DNA from: Pokkaliibacter sp046614695
Lineage (GTDB): Bacteria > Pseudomonadota > Gammaproteobacteria > Pseudomonadales > Balneatricaceae
Reading direction: 5' to 3'
Length of the DNA stretch: 64,000 nt
NCBI RefSeq assembly: GCF_046614695.1
Contig: NZ_JBKKHQ010000013.1
Span: 248,001 to 312,000, forward strand
Positions within the stretch are counted from its first letter, which is position 1. Each line of letters starts with the position of its first letter. A program made the translations under genes and the position numbers. Shown piece after piece: positions 8,183-16,959 of this stretch. The notes beneath the pieces are model-generated. The model saw only the letters and a list, made by a program, of their open reading frames with translations. It was not told where the DNA came from and did no database searches.

Positions 8183-8608
8183 TTATTTGCCACGGCGCAT
8201 CAGGCTCAGTTCATGCAGGGTGCGCAGCATCGCCGCCGCGCGTGCCACGTGCTCTGCACTGTCCTGAGTATGCTCTGCAGCAAACTCGGCCTCCGCTTTC
8301 GCCATGGCCTTTTTGGCTTCTGCCTCATGCAGTTCCTGCGCACGAATCGCGGTATCGGCCAGCACAATCGTCTGCGTAGGCTGTACTTCAACAAAACCTG
8401 AGGGAACATAAAACAACTGCTCATCCCCCTGCGCATCCACACAACGCAGTGGCCCCGGTGCCAACTCAGCCAATAATGGCGCATGACCCGGATAGATACC
8501 GACATCACCCAAGCGTGTGGTCAGCACGACATAACGAACCTCTCCGCTAAACAGTCCCTCCTCCGAGGTTACCAGTGAGAGTTTCAGTGACTTTGGCTGG
8601 CTTTCCAT
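8183..8608 (-). CDS. atpC2: Second ATP synthase F1 epsilon subunit (atpC paralogue)
   Basis: This 141-residue epsilon-like protein is clearly related to the operon atpC immediately upstream. Shared stretches include SEE(G/S)LFSG, GD(V/L)GI(Y/A)PGH(A/T)PLL and VLADTAIRA. The N-terminal beta-sandwich (about 1-92) is well kept. The C-terminal helical hairpin (about 93-141), which in epsilon inhibits ATP hydrolysis, is much more divergent. It has its own good ribosome site (AGGAG before ATG 8608). A strong terminator (8697-8727) separates it from atpC, so it depends on read-through or a weak promoter in the 88 bases before it. It could be an alternative regulatory subunit. Confidence 0.88.
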   Translation of the reverse strand: MESQPKSLKLSLVTSEEGLFSGEVRYVVLTTRLGDVGIYPGHAPLLAELAPGPLRCVDAQGDEQLFYVPSGFVEVQPTQTIVLADTAIRAQELHEAEAKKAMAKAEAEFAAEHTQDSAEHVARAAAMLRTLHELSLMRRGK

Positions 8609-8696
8609 AGGTTCTCCTGCTGATAAGGATGTCTCTGGCCACGGTTCACTATGCCATGGGCACCCGCTGTTCGCATCTGCGCTATATCAATCGCCA

Positions 8697-8727
8697 TAAA
8701 AAAAAGGCAGCCGAAGCTGCCTTTTTT
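8697..8727 (-). terminator. Terminator between atpC and atpC2
   Basis: GGCAGC (8706-8711), loop CGAA, GCTGCC (8716-8721), flanked by an A-run (8697-8705) and a T-run (8722-8727). The tetraloop hairpin is symmetrical and should end the ATP synthase transcript 20 bases after the atpC stop. Confidence 0.88.
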
Positions 8728-8747
8728 GCGATGGTGACCCATCAGTA

Positions 8748-9170
8748 TTATGACTTGCGTCGTGCCTGCTGAAGAACACGCAGCTGAGCTGCGGCTTCTG
8801 CCAGTCGGGTTGCGGCGCGAGCGTATTCAAACTCAGAGGCTTTGCCATCTTTCATCTGACGCTCGGCTTCTGCCTTGGCTTCCTTGGCCACAGATTCGTC
8901 CAGATCTTCTGCACGAATTGCGGTGTCGGCCAGAACAGTAACCAGATTGGGCTGTACTTCGAGGAATCCACCAGAAACGTAGATCACTTCCTCACCACCA
9001 TCCTGACGGATGACGCGCACAGGGCCAGGCTTTAACTGGGTCAGCAGTGGTGTGTGACCTGGAGCAATACCCAGGTCACCCAGCTCACCATTAGCCACCA
9101 CCATTTCCACCAGTCCGGAGAACAGGGATTCTTCGGAGCTGACGATATTACAATGAACGGTTATAGCCAT
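8748..9170 (-). CDS. atpC: ATP synthase F1 epsilon subunit
   Basis: This 140-residue central-stalk subunit joins gamma to the c-ring and damps ATP hydrolysis. The N-terminal beta-sandwich (GLVEMVVANGELGDLGIAPG) and the C-terminal two-helix region (about 95-140, ending LRVLQQARRKS) are both complete. GAGGGGG precedes ATG 9170. It is last in the main atp operon, 46 bases after atpD, and is followed at once by a terminator and then a paralogue. Confidence 0.97.
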   Translation of the reverse strand: MAITVHCNIVSSEESLFSGLVEMVVANGELGDLGIAPGHTPLLTQLKPGPVRVIRQDGGEEVIYVSGGFLEVQPNLVTVLADTAIRAEDLDESVAKEAKAEAERQMKDGKASEFEYARAATRLAEAAAQLRVLQQARRKS

Positions 9171-9216
9171 GGTAACCCCCTCAAGCTACGGTGTTGTTAT
9201 ACCCAACCAGAGTGGA

Positions 9217-10593
9217 TTACAGCTTCTTAGCCTTTTCAACCGCTTCGTCGATGCCGCCGACCATGTAGAAGGCCTGCTCTGGCAGTTCGTCGAATTCGCC
9301 GCTCAGAATGCCCTGGAAGCCACGGATAGTGTCTTTCAGAGAAACGTATTTACCAGGTGAACCGGTAAAGACTTCAGCAACGAAGAATGGCTGAGAAAGG
9401 AAACGCTGGATCTTACGCGCACGGGATACAACCTGCTTGTCTTCTTCAGACAGCTCGTCCATACCCAGAATCGCGATGATATCTTTCAGTTCGGTGTAAC
9501 GCTGCAGGGTAGACTGCACACCACGCGCCACTTCGTAATGTTCCTGACCTACTACCAGCGGGTCCAGCTGACGAGAAGTCGATGCCAGAGGATCAACCGC
9601 AGGATAGATACCCAGAGCAGCGATATCACGGCTCAGAGTAACGGTGGAGTCCAGGTGGGAGAAGGTGGTCGCAGGTGATGGGTCAGTCAAGTCATCCGCA
9701 GGTACGTATACGGCCTGAACGGAAGTGATAGAACCCGTCTTGGTAGAGGTGATACGTTCCTGCAGAACGCCCATCTCTTCTGCCAGAGTTGGCTGATAAC
9801 CTACCGCAGAAGGCATACGACCTAGCAGTGCAGATACTTCTGTACCGGCCAGGGTATAACGGTAGATGTTATCAACGAAGAACAGAACGTCACGACCTTC
9901 GTCACGGAACTGCTCTGCCATGGTCAGACCAGTCAGAGCAACACGCAGACGGTTGCCGGGCGGCTCGTTCATCTGACCATAAACCAGAGATACTTTGTCC
10001 AATACGTTGGACTCTTTCATCTCGTGGTAGAAGTCGTTACCTTCACGAGTACGCTCACCAACACCTGCGAATACAGAGTAACCGCTGTGCTCGATGGCGA
10101 TGTTACGGATCAGTTCCATCATGTTTACGGTTTTACCAACACCGGCGCCACCGAACAGACCTACTTTACCGCCTTTCGCGAAAGGACAAACCAAGTCGAT
10201 AACCTTGATACCTGTCTCCAGCAGTTCGCTGGAAGCAGCCTGGTCGGCATAGCTTGGCGCTTTACGGTGGATAGGCATACGCGCCTCTTCACCGATAGGG
10301 CCTTGCTCATCGATTGGGTTACCCAGAACGTCCATGATACGACCTAGGGTAGCTTTACCCACAGGTACGGATACTGGTTCACCAGTATTCTGAACTTCCA
10401 GACCACGGCTCATGCCTTCGCTTGAACCCATGGCGATAGTACGTACTACGCCGTCGCCCAACTGCTGCTGAACTTCCAGCACCAGCTCTTTCCCTTCAAT
10501 GGTAAGGGCGTCGTACACTTTAGGTACGGCGTTGCGCGGAAATTCAACGTCAACCACCGCCCCGATAACTTGCACTACACGTCCGCTACTCAT
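9217..10593 (-). CDS. atpD: ATP synthase F1 beta subunit
   Basis: This is the catalytic subunit of the F1 hexamer, 458 residues. The P-loop GGAGVGKT is near residue 150, followed by GVGERTREGND with the catalytic Glu, the DNIYRYTLAG Walker B segment, and the C-terminal region with DELSEEDK corresponding to DELSEED. It lies between atpG and atpC in the usual order. Gap to atpG is 39 bases. Confidence 0.99.
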   Translation of the reverse strand: MSSGRVVQVIGAVVDVEFPRNAVPKVYDALTIEGKELVLEVQQQLGDGVVRTIAMGSSEGMSRGLEVQNTGEPVSVPVGKATLGRIMDVLGNPIDEQGPIGEEARMPIHRKAPSYADQAASSELLETGIKVIDLVCPFAKGGKVGLFGGAGVGKTVNMMELIRNIAIEHSGYSVFAGVGERTREGNDFYHEMKESNVLDKVSLVYGQMNEPPGNRLRVALTGLTMAEQFRDEGRDVLFFVDNIYRYTLAGTEVSALLGRMPSAVGYQPTLAEEMGVLQERITSTKTGSITSVQAVYVPADDLTDPSPATTFSHLDSTVTLSRDIAALGIYPAVDPLASTSRQLDPLVVGQEHYEVARGVQSTLQRYTELKDIIAILGMDELSEEDKQVVSRARKIQRFLSQPFFVAEVFTGSPGKYVSLKDTIRGFQGILSGEFDELPEQAFYMVGGIDEAVEKAKKL

Positions 10594-10632
10594 GCTCGGA
10601 TCCTCTTAATCTCGTTAAGCCTGTTGCGGTGG

Positions 10633-11493
10633 TTAAACCGCTGCCGCACCACCGACGATCTCGGCAATTTCCTGGGTGATGGAAGCCTGACGCGCCTTGT
10701 TATAGACCAGCTGCAGATCTTTGATGATGTTACCGGCATTGTCGGTAGCGTTCTTCATCGCGATCATTCGTGCAGCCTGCTCACAGGCGACGTTTTCCAC
10801 CACACCCTGATACACCAGAGACTCCACGTAACGGACCAGAAGGCCGTCCAGAAGTGCTTTAGCGTCGGGCTCATACAGATAGTCCCAGTGATGCTTCAGA
10901 CCATCATCGTTTCCTGCCTGCAAGGGCAGCATCTGCGCTACGGTAGGTTGCTGTGTCATGGTGTTAACAAACTTGTTAGACACCAGATACAGGCGATCCA
11001 GACGGCCTTCGTCATAGGCATCCAACATCACCTTGACGATACCGATCAGATCTTTCACTTCTGGCTTGTCGCCCAAGTGGTTAGCGTATGCCACCACATT
11101 GCCGCCGTAGTTGCGGAAGAAGGAGCCTGCTTTTGAACCTACTGCACAGATATCAATCTCGACGCCTTGTTCAGCGTAGGATTTCATCTTTTTGATCATG
11201 GCTTTGAAGGCGTTGATGTTTAGACCACCGCACAATCCACGATCACTGGAGATAATGATGAAGCCTACGCGCTTGACGTCACGCTCCTGCAGGTACAGAT
11301 GTTTGTACTCAGGATTGGAGCTCGCCACATGACGGATCACATCTACAATACGCTCCGCGTAGGGGCGACTTGCAGCCATGCGATCCTGGGCTTTCCGCAT
11401 TTTAGATACCGCGACCATTTCCATGGCGCTGGTAATCTTCTGCGTACTTTTAATACTCGCAATCTGCGTCTTGATCTCTTTTCCTGCTGCCAT
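10633..11493 (-). CDS. atpG: ATP synthase F1 gamma subunit
   Basis: This 286-residue central rotor shaft turns inside the alpha/beta hexamer. The N-terminal coiled-coil helix (EIKTQIASIKSTQKITSAME) and the C-terminal helix (ATDNAGNIIKDLQLVYNKAR) that together form the shaft are intact. The conserved DRGLCGGLN strand is near residue 85. It lies between atpA and atpD. Confidence 0.98.
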   Translation of the reverse strand: MAAGKEIKTQIASIKSTQKITSAMEMVAVSKMRKAQDRMAASRPYAERIVDVIRHVASSNPEYKHLYLQERDVKRVGFIIISSDRGLCGGLNINAFKAMIKKMKSYAEQGVEIDICAVGSKAGSFFRNYGGNVVAYANHLGDKPEVKDLIGIVKVMLDAYDEGRLDRLYLVSNKFVNTMTQQPTVAQMLPLQAGNDDGLKHHWDYLYEPDAKALLDGLLVRYVESLVYQGVVENVACEQAARMIAMKNATDNAGNIIKDLQLVYNKARQASITQEIAEIVGGAAAV

Positions 11494-11549
11494 AATCTCT
11501 GCCTCAAGCTTTCAGCGACAGCGGCAGGGTTACCCCTGCCGCACCCGGA

Positions 11550-13094
11550 TTACCAGGAACCCGTTGCCTTGAATTTCTCGATACCGGCTTTGATTCCAGC
11601 AGCAATTTCGTCGTTGTAATTGCCGTTCTCACCGATTTTGCTGACCAGATCAGCGCAATCGCTCTGGAAGTAGGCAATCAACGCCGCTTCAAAGGCACCA
11701 ATCTTCGCGACTGGAATGTCGGTCAGGAAGCCTTCGGTTGCGGCATACAGGACGATACCCATCAGAGCAACGCTCATAGGCTCGAACTGCTTCTGCTTCA
11801 TCAGTTCGGTAACACGCTGACCATGTTCCAGCTGCTTGCGGGTTGCTTCGTCAAGATCGGAAGCAAACTGAGCAAAGGCCGCCAGTTCACGATACTGAGC
11901 CAGAGCCAGACGAATACCACCGCCGAGCTTCTTGATAATCTTGGTCTGGGCTGCACCACCAACACGGGATACAGAGATACCAGCGTTCATCGCAGGACGG
12001 ATACCGGCGTTGAACAGGTTGGTTTCCAGGAAGATCTGACCATCGGTGATGGAGATAACGTTAGTCGGTACGAATGCCGATACGTCACCTGCCTGAGTCT
12101 CGATGATTGGCAGCGCGGTCAGAGATCCAGTCTTACCAGTGACGCGGCCTTCGGTGTAACGCTCAACGTAGTCGGCGCTAACACGTGCAGCACGCTCCAG
12201 CAGACGGGAGTGCAAATAGAATACGTCACCAGGATAAGCTTCACGGCCAGGAGGACGCTTCAGCAGCAGGGAAATCTGACGATACGCCCAGGCTTGCTTG
12301 GTCAGGTCATCATAGATGATCAGTGCGTCTTCACCGTTATCACGGAAGTACTCACCCATAGTACAGCCAGCATAAGCAGCCAGATACTGCATTGCAGCAG
12401 GATCAGCAGCGCCAGCGGCAACTACGATGGTGTGATCCATTGCGCCGTGTTCTTCCAGCTTGCGAACCACGTTAGCGATAGTGGACTGCTTCTGTCCGAT
12501 CGCAACATAGATACACTTAATGCCGGAGTCTTTCTGGGCAATGATGGTGTCCAGTGCCATCGCGGTTTTACCGGTCTGACGGTCACCGATGATCAGCTCA
12601 CGCTGGCCACGGCCGATAGGCACCATGGAGTCAACCGCCTTGTAACCAGTCTGCACTGGCTCATCAACGGACTGACGCCAGATAACACCTGGAGCAACCT
12701 TCTCGATTGGCTCGGACAGGCTCGCGTTCAGCGGGCCCTTGCCATCAATGGGGTTACCCAGAGCGTCAACGACGCGGCCCAGCAATTCAGGGCCAACAGG
12801 TACTTCCAGCACACGGCCGGTACACTTAACGGTCATGCCTTCAGACAGACCCTGGTAGTCGCCCAGAATTACGGCGCCGACAGAGTCGCGCTCGAGGTTC
12901 AGGGCCATACCATAAATACCACCGGTGAATTCAATCATTTCACCGTACATCACGTCAGCCAGACCGTGGATCTGAACGATACCATCGGAAACGCTAACGA
13001 CTGTGCCCTCGTTACGGGCCTCAGATTGGAGATTCAGACCTTCGATCCGCTTCTTAATGATCTCGCTGATCTCAGATGGATTCAGTTGCTGCAT
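11550..13094 (-). CDS. atpA: ATP synthase F1 alpha subunit
   Basis: This is a 514-residue non-catalytic nucleotide-binding subunit. It starts MQQLNPSEISEIIKKRIEGL, with P-loop GDRQTGKT near residue 170 and an SVSRVGGAAQTK arginine-finger segment near 370. The N-terminal beta-barrel (DGIVQIHGL) is complete. The order atpH-atpA-atpG and tight spacing (16 bases after atpH) are standard. Confidence 0.99.
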   Translation of the reverse strand: MQQLNPSEISEIIKKRIEGLNLQSEARNEGTVVSVSDGIVQIHGLADVMYGEMIEFTGGIYGMALNLERDSVGAVILGDYQGLSEGMTVKCTGRVLEVPVGPELLGRVVDALGNPIDGKGPLNASLSEPIEKVAPGVIWRQSVDEPVQTGYKAVDSMVPIGRGQRELIIGDRQTGKTAMALDTIIAQKDSGIKCIYVAIGQKQSTIANVVRKLEEHGAMDHTIVVAAGAADPAAMQYLAAYAGCTMGEYFRDNGEDALIIYDDLTKQAWAYRQISLLLKRPPGREAYPGDVFYLHSRLLERAARVSADYVERYTEGRVTGKTGSLTALPIIETQAGDVSAFVPTNVISITDGQIFLETNLFNAGIRPAMNAGISVSRVGGAAQTKIIKKLGGGIRLALAQYRELAAFAQFASDLDEATRKQLEHGQRVTELMKQKQFEPMSVALMGIVLYAATEGFLTDIPVAKIGAFEAALIAYFQSDCADLVSKIGENGNYNDEIAAGIKAGIEKFKATGSW

Positions 13095-13110
13095 GCTCTA
13101 TCCCTCATAA

Positions 13111-13647
13111 TCAGGATTGGATCGCCTCGGCCAATTTTGCCAATTTTCCGCGCACAGACCCGTCAATTACCATGTCTCCGGCCTTGATGATCAGGCCACC
13201 GATCAAACTCTTGTCAACTTCGGTCGACATGGTGATGGTTCGATTCAGTTTTGCCTTAAGGGCTGTTGCCAGTTTTTCCTGCTCGGCATCCGACATCTCG
13301 AAGGCGGAAACCACTAGAACATCCGTAGAGTTCTCGGTTTCTGCCTTGAGGGTTTCAAACAATGCTGAAACCTCAGGAAGCAGAACAAGGCGCTTTTGCT
13401 GCGCCATGGTCAGGAAAAAGGTTTTGCCACTCTCGGTAACTTTATCGGCGCAGACGTCAATGACAGCCTGAGCTTGCTGTTCAGCAGTCAGGGCGGGATC
13501 GCTCAGCACCTTGCGGAACGCTGCATCTTCTGCAACTACCGCGGCCAGTGCCAGCATTTCCGACCATTGACTCAGTTCGCCCTTTTCCTGGGCGAACTGA
13601 AAAGCAGCTTTGGCATAAGGCCGGGCGAATGTTGTTAATTCCGCCAT
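13111..13647 (-). CDS. atpH: ATP synthase F1 delta subunit
   Basis: This 178-residue peripheral-stalk subunit sits on top of F1 and binds the b subunit. It begins MAELTTFARPYAKAAFQFA, as in the family, with an N-terminal six-helix bundle. The C-terminal region carries the LIGGLIIKAGDMVIDGSVRG signature. It is cytoplasmic and lies 12 bases after atpF. Confidence 0.97.
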   Translation of the reverse strand: MAELTTFARPYAKAAFQFAQEKGELSQWSEMLALAAVVAEDAAFRKVLSDPALTAEQQAQAVIDVCADKVTESGKTFFLTMAQQKRLVLLPEVSALFETLKAETENSTDVLVVSAFEMSDAEQEKLATALKAKLNRTITMSTEVDKSLIGGLIIKAGDMVIDGSVRGKLAKLAEAIQS

Positions 13648-13659
13648 CGGTCACCTCAC

Positions 13660-14130
13660 TTACAGTTCGGCTGCCAGTTTGCTGACAAGCTCGCTATGGG
13701 CTTTCTCGTCGACAGAGGCACCCAGGATTTTTTCCGCACCGACAATTGCCAGCGCAGCAACCTGGCCACGCAGCTCTTCGCGAGCACGGTTAACATCCTG
13801 TTCGATCTCGGATTGAGCCGCCGCTTTCAGTCGATCGCCCTCGGCGCGCGCCTGATCTTTGGCTTCTTCGATGATCTGGTTAGCCCGTTTATTGGCTTGT
13901 TCAATAATTTTTGCTGCTTGCTCTTTGCTATCGCGCAGCTGGTCCGCAGCACTTGCTTGTGCCAGTTCCAGGTCACGCTTAGCACGCTCAGCCGCATCCA
14001 GGCCATCTGCAATCTTCTTCTGACGTTCTGCCAGAGCCGCGGTAATGGGCGGCCAGACATACTTCATACAGAAGAGGACGAAGACTGCAAATGCGATGGC
14101 TTGGCCAATCAAGGTCGCATTGAGATTCAC
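13660..14130 (-). CDS. atpF: ATP synthase Fo b subunit
   Basis: This is a 156-residue stator subunit. A single N-terminal membrane helix (about 5-25) is followed by a long charged coiled coil (about 30-130) rich in Ala, Lys and Glu that dimerises and links Fo to delta. The WPPI and ALAERQKKIADGL segments are typical. Family length is 156 residues in E. coli, an exact match. Confidence 0.98.
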   Translation of the reverse strand: MNLNATLIGQAIAFAVFVLFCMKYVWPPITAALAERQKKIADGLDAAERAKRDLELAQASAADQLRDSKEQAAKIIEQANKRANQIIEEAKDQARAEGDRLKAAAQSEIEQDVNRAREELRGQVAALAIVGAEKILGASVDEKAHSELVSKLAAEL

Positions 14131-14185
14131 GCCTCACCCCTCCCCTTTAGTTAACGGTGCAATCGTTGTTTACCTGAGGACAGGA

Positions 14186-14443
14186 TTAACCAGCGATCTG
14201 ACCTACAAAGGGATTAGCGAAGGTGAAGAACAGAGCAATACCAACACCGATCATGGTTACAGCGTCAAGCAGACCCGCAACGATGAACATTTTGACCTGC
14301 AGCATAGGTACCATTTCAGGCTGACGCGCAGCGCCTTCCAGAAACTTACCGCCCAGAATACCGAAACCGATTGCGGTACCCAGTGCGCCCAGACCGATCA
14401 GCAGAGCAACAGCGATAGCAGTTAAGCCTACTACTTGTTCCAT
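14186..14443 (-). CDS. atpE: ATP synthase Fo c subunit
   Basis: This 85-residue hairpin protein forms the rotor ring. Two membrane helices (about 8-30 and 53-77) flank the polar loop ARQPE. The ion-carrying carboxylate is Asp60 in AGLLDAVTMIGVG. The site lacks the Glu/Thr pattern typical of sodium-binding rings, so proton coupling is expected. It lies between atpB and atpF. Confidence 0.98.
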   Translation of the reverse strand: MEQVVGLTAIAVALLIGLGALGTAIGFGILGGKFLEGAARQPEMVPMLQVKMFIVAGLLDAVTMIGVGIALFFTFANPFVGQIAG

Positions 14444-14529
14444 TTTTTGACTCCCAGTTAAGGTTGCAAGTTGATTAAAGGTTTAACGAGTTTAAAAAAT
14501 CAGTTTTTTACCCTGAGCCTTTATACGAC

Positions 14530-15372
14530 TCAGTGGTTATCTTCATGCGCCATGCTGAGATAAACGATCGTCAGCATCATGAAAATGAAGGCCTGCAGCA
14601 CGATAACCAGAATGTGGAAAATCGACCAGCCCAGCTGCAAAACGCCGCCCAGCGTACCCACAAAGGCACCAGCTGTATACATCAGCGCAATCAGAATAAA
14701 GATCAGTTCGCCTGCGTAAAGGTTACCGAAGAGTCGCAGTGCCAGAGAAATAGGCTTCGCCAGCAGGCCAACACCTTCAAGCAGCAGGTTGAAAGGCAAC
14801 ATCCACTTACCGAACGGGTGCAGAGTCAGTTCGCCCAGGAAACCGCCAACGCCTTTTACCTTGATGCTGTAATAGATGATCAGGGCAAAAACAGACAGGG
14901 ACATACCCAAGGTCACGTTAGGATCAGTACTAGGAACGACTTTTAGATAAGAAATTCCCATCTCATGCGCGATACGTGGCAGCAGGTCCACAGGTACCAG
15001 GTCCATGAGGTTCATCAGGAAGATCCAGCAGAAAATGGTCAGCGCCAGAGGAGCAATGACCTTGTTACGGCCGTGGAAAGTTTCCTTGACGCTCTTGTCA
15101 ACAAACTCCACCAGCAGCTCGACAAAGTTCTGCAGACCACCAGGAACGCCACTAGAGATACCCACTGCAGCCTTGCGGAACAGATAAAGGAAGATCACAC
15201 CCAGAACGATCGAAAAGAACATGGAGTCCAGATTGATTGACCAGAAGCCCATTTCAGAGGCTTCTTTCGCCGAGTGGGCGATTTTCCAGCCGCCGGCTTC
15301 GGTGTGACCAAAGGTCAGATTGGTCAAGTGGTGTCCGATATATTCGGACGAAGTCATATTTTCGCTTGCCAT
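14530..15372 (-). CDS. atpB: ATP synthase Fo a subunit
   Basis: This 280-residue membrane protein forms the proton half-channels against the c-ring. It has five to six membrane helices. The essential Arg is in ISLALRLFGNLYAGE, and the last helix carries ILVIVLQAFIFMMLT. A 60-residue soluble N-terminus precedes the first helix. It is first of the structural subunits, 11 bases after atpI. Confidence 0.98.
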   Translation of the reverse strand: MASENMTSSEYIGHHLTNLTFGHTEAGGWKIAHSAKEASEMGFWSINLDSMFFSIVLGVIFLYLFRKAAVGISSGVPGGLQNFVELLVEFVDKSVKETFHGRNKVIAPLALTIFCWIFLMNLMDLVPVDLLPRIAHEMGISYLKVVPSTDPNVTLGMSLSVFALIIYYSIKVKGVGGFLGELTLHPFGKWMLPFNLLLEGVGLLAKPISLALRLFGNLYAGELIFILIALMYTAGAFVGTLGGVLQLGWSIFHILVIVLQAFIFMMLTIVYLSMAHEDNH

Positions 15373-15383
15373 AGTCTCTCAGC

Positions 15384-15776
15384 CTAACTCCCGGTTGAGG
15401 GTCCTCTGCGTACCAAAGGGACAACCCAATTCATCATCTGGACGGCAACAAAGCCGATAAACAGTGCCACCACATTCAGCGGCTTAATCTGGCTGAAGAC
15501 CAGTGCAAAAAGCACCACAGTCAGCACCAGTTTGCCCGCCTCGCCTTTATAAAAGGCTTTGGCAATATCTCTGCTGGATCGAGCTCCGCGTACTGCGAAA
15601 AGCCGCCAGGCAAAGTACACATTGGGCAGAAAACAGACAATACCGCCCAGACTAATGGACAGGGCAGTGATCGGATCGAACACCAATGCACAGCTGCCTA
15701 ACACCAGAGTCAGGAGGAGCTGACCAAGCAAGATGCGCTTTACTGGCGCCTGTCTGGCTTTTTGTCGCTCATTCAC
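15384..15776 (-). CDS. atpI: ATP synthase protein I
   Basis: This 130-residue small membrane protein opens the atp operon and is thought to help c-ring assembly or Mg uptake. Four membrane helices are visible. GTG 15776 is chosen because GGAGAG lies six bases upstream; another GTG at 15794 lacks a ribosome site. A basic N-terminal stretch (about 1-15) precedes the first helix. It is cotranscribed with atpB from the promoter at 15842-15870. Confidence 0.93.
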   Translation of the reverse strand: MNERQKARQAPVKRILLGQLLLTLVLGSCALVFDPITALSISLGGIVCFLPNVYFAWRLFAVRGARSSRDIAKAFYKGEAGKLVLTVVLFALVFSQIKPLNVVALFIGFVAVQMMNWVVPLVRRGPSTGS

Positions 15777-15841
15777 CTGAACTCTCCGTTGCACTCGCTG
15801 GAGGATTCGAACAAATTTTACCCAGCATTAAAGCGTTGGGC

Positions 15842-15870
15842 ATTATATTGCCTAGTACTGACTGCTTCAA
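15842..15870 (-). promoter_or_regulatory. Sigma-70 promoter of the atp operon
   Basis: On the reverse strand TTGAAG (15870-15865) and TATAAT (15847-15842) are exactly 17 bases apart, 66 bases upstream of the atpI GTG. A perfect -10 and optimal spacing fit a strong housekeeping promoter. Confidence 0.78.
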
Positions 15871-15981
15871 CTTGAATCACAGTGAAAAATGGCTGAATTT
15901 CCTTTTTTTATACAAAAGTTATCGTCGCCATTTACTTGACTTTACTGTGCGAACTGCCTCTTAAACCCAGTATCTGGGGAC

Positions 15982-16950
15982 TTACTGGGGCGCTACCTGA
16001 TCCATGATCTGCTCAAGGTGAGCCAGATCTTTGTATTCGATCACGAGCTTTCCGTTACCACGCTTACTGTGTTGTATTTTTACGTGTTCACCGAAGTAAC
16101 GTTGCAATCGCCCTTCCTGCTGGGCGACGAGATTATCCTGTGTCTGCGGTGCCGGGGCGACTTCTTTTTCACCTGCCAGCATTTTTTTCACAAAAGCTTC
16201 AGTCTGACGCACTGACAAACCACGGGCTACCACCTCTTCGGCCGCAATCACCTGATCACTTTCAGACAATACCAGCAGTGCCCGGGCATGACCCATTTCC
16301 AGATCACCGCGCTCAAGGCGCACCTTGACGCTGTCTTCCAGTGTAAGAAGGCGCAGTAAATTAGCCACACCGCTACGGGATTTTCCGACAATATCGGCCA
16401 CTTCCTGCTGAGTCAGTTGGCTGTTTTCCTGCAGACGGGCAAGCGCCTTGGCCTGCTCCAGAGGATTCAAATCCTCGCGCTGAATATTTTCAACCAGCGC
16501 CAGAATGAGCGCATCGTAGTCGGTGACTTCACGAACCAGCGCCGGGATCTTCTCGAGGCCAGCCAGCTGGCTGGCGCGCCAGCGGCGCTCGCCGGCGATC
16601 AGCTCAAACTGTCCACTACCCATGGGTCGAACCACCACAGGCTGCATGATACCTTGCTGACGAATCGACGCGGCGAGCTGTTCCAGAGCCTCGGGTTCAA
16701 TGACCTGACGCGGCTGTGCCATGCCCGGTGTGATGCTGCTAATAGGCAAGAATTGAAGACGGGGAGCATCGCTGTCGATATCGGCCACTTCCGTTACGAC
16801 CGGCACCGGCGCTGATGTTTCTGCCTGTGTCTCGGATTCAGGCTCACTCAACCAGGACTCAATGGTTGGCTCATCAATACTGACACTTTGACGACCAGCA
16901 CCCAACAGGGCGTCAAGCCCACGTCCCAGGCCACGCTTCTTGCTACTCAT
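15982..16950 (-). CDS. parB: Chromosome-partitioning protein ParB
   Basis: This 322-residue CTP-dependent DNA clamp loads at parS. It begins MSSKKRGLGRGLDALLG, the ParA-interacting N-terminus. The CTPase domain has GERRWRASQLAG near residue 120. The helix-turn-helix region has LTQQEVADIVGKSRSGVANLLR near 180, and a C-terminal dimerisation segment follows. It is cytoplasmic, second gene of parA-parB with a nine-base gap. No complete parS palindrome was found in the window. Confidence 0.97.
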   Translation of the reverse strand: MSSKKRGLGRGLDALLGAGRQSVSIDEPTIESWLSEPESETQAETSAPVPVVTEVADIDSDAPRLQFLPISSITPGMAQPRQVIEPEALEQLAASIRQQGIMQPVVVRPMGSGQFELIAGERRWRASQLAGLEKIPALVREVTDYDALILALVENIQREDLNPLEQAKALARLQENSQLTQQEVADIVGKSRSGVANLLRLLTLEDSVKVRLERGDLEMGHARALLVLSESDQVIAAEEVVARGLSVRQTEAFVKKMLAGEKEVAPAPQTQDNLVAQQEGRLQRYFGEHVKIQHSKRGNGKLVIEYKDLAHLEQIMDQVAPQ

Positions 16951-16959
16951 GAAAATGCC

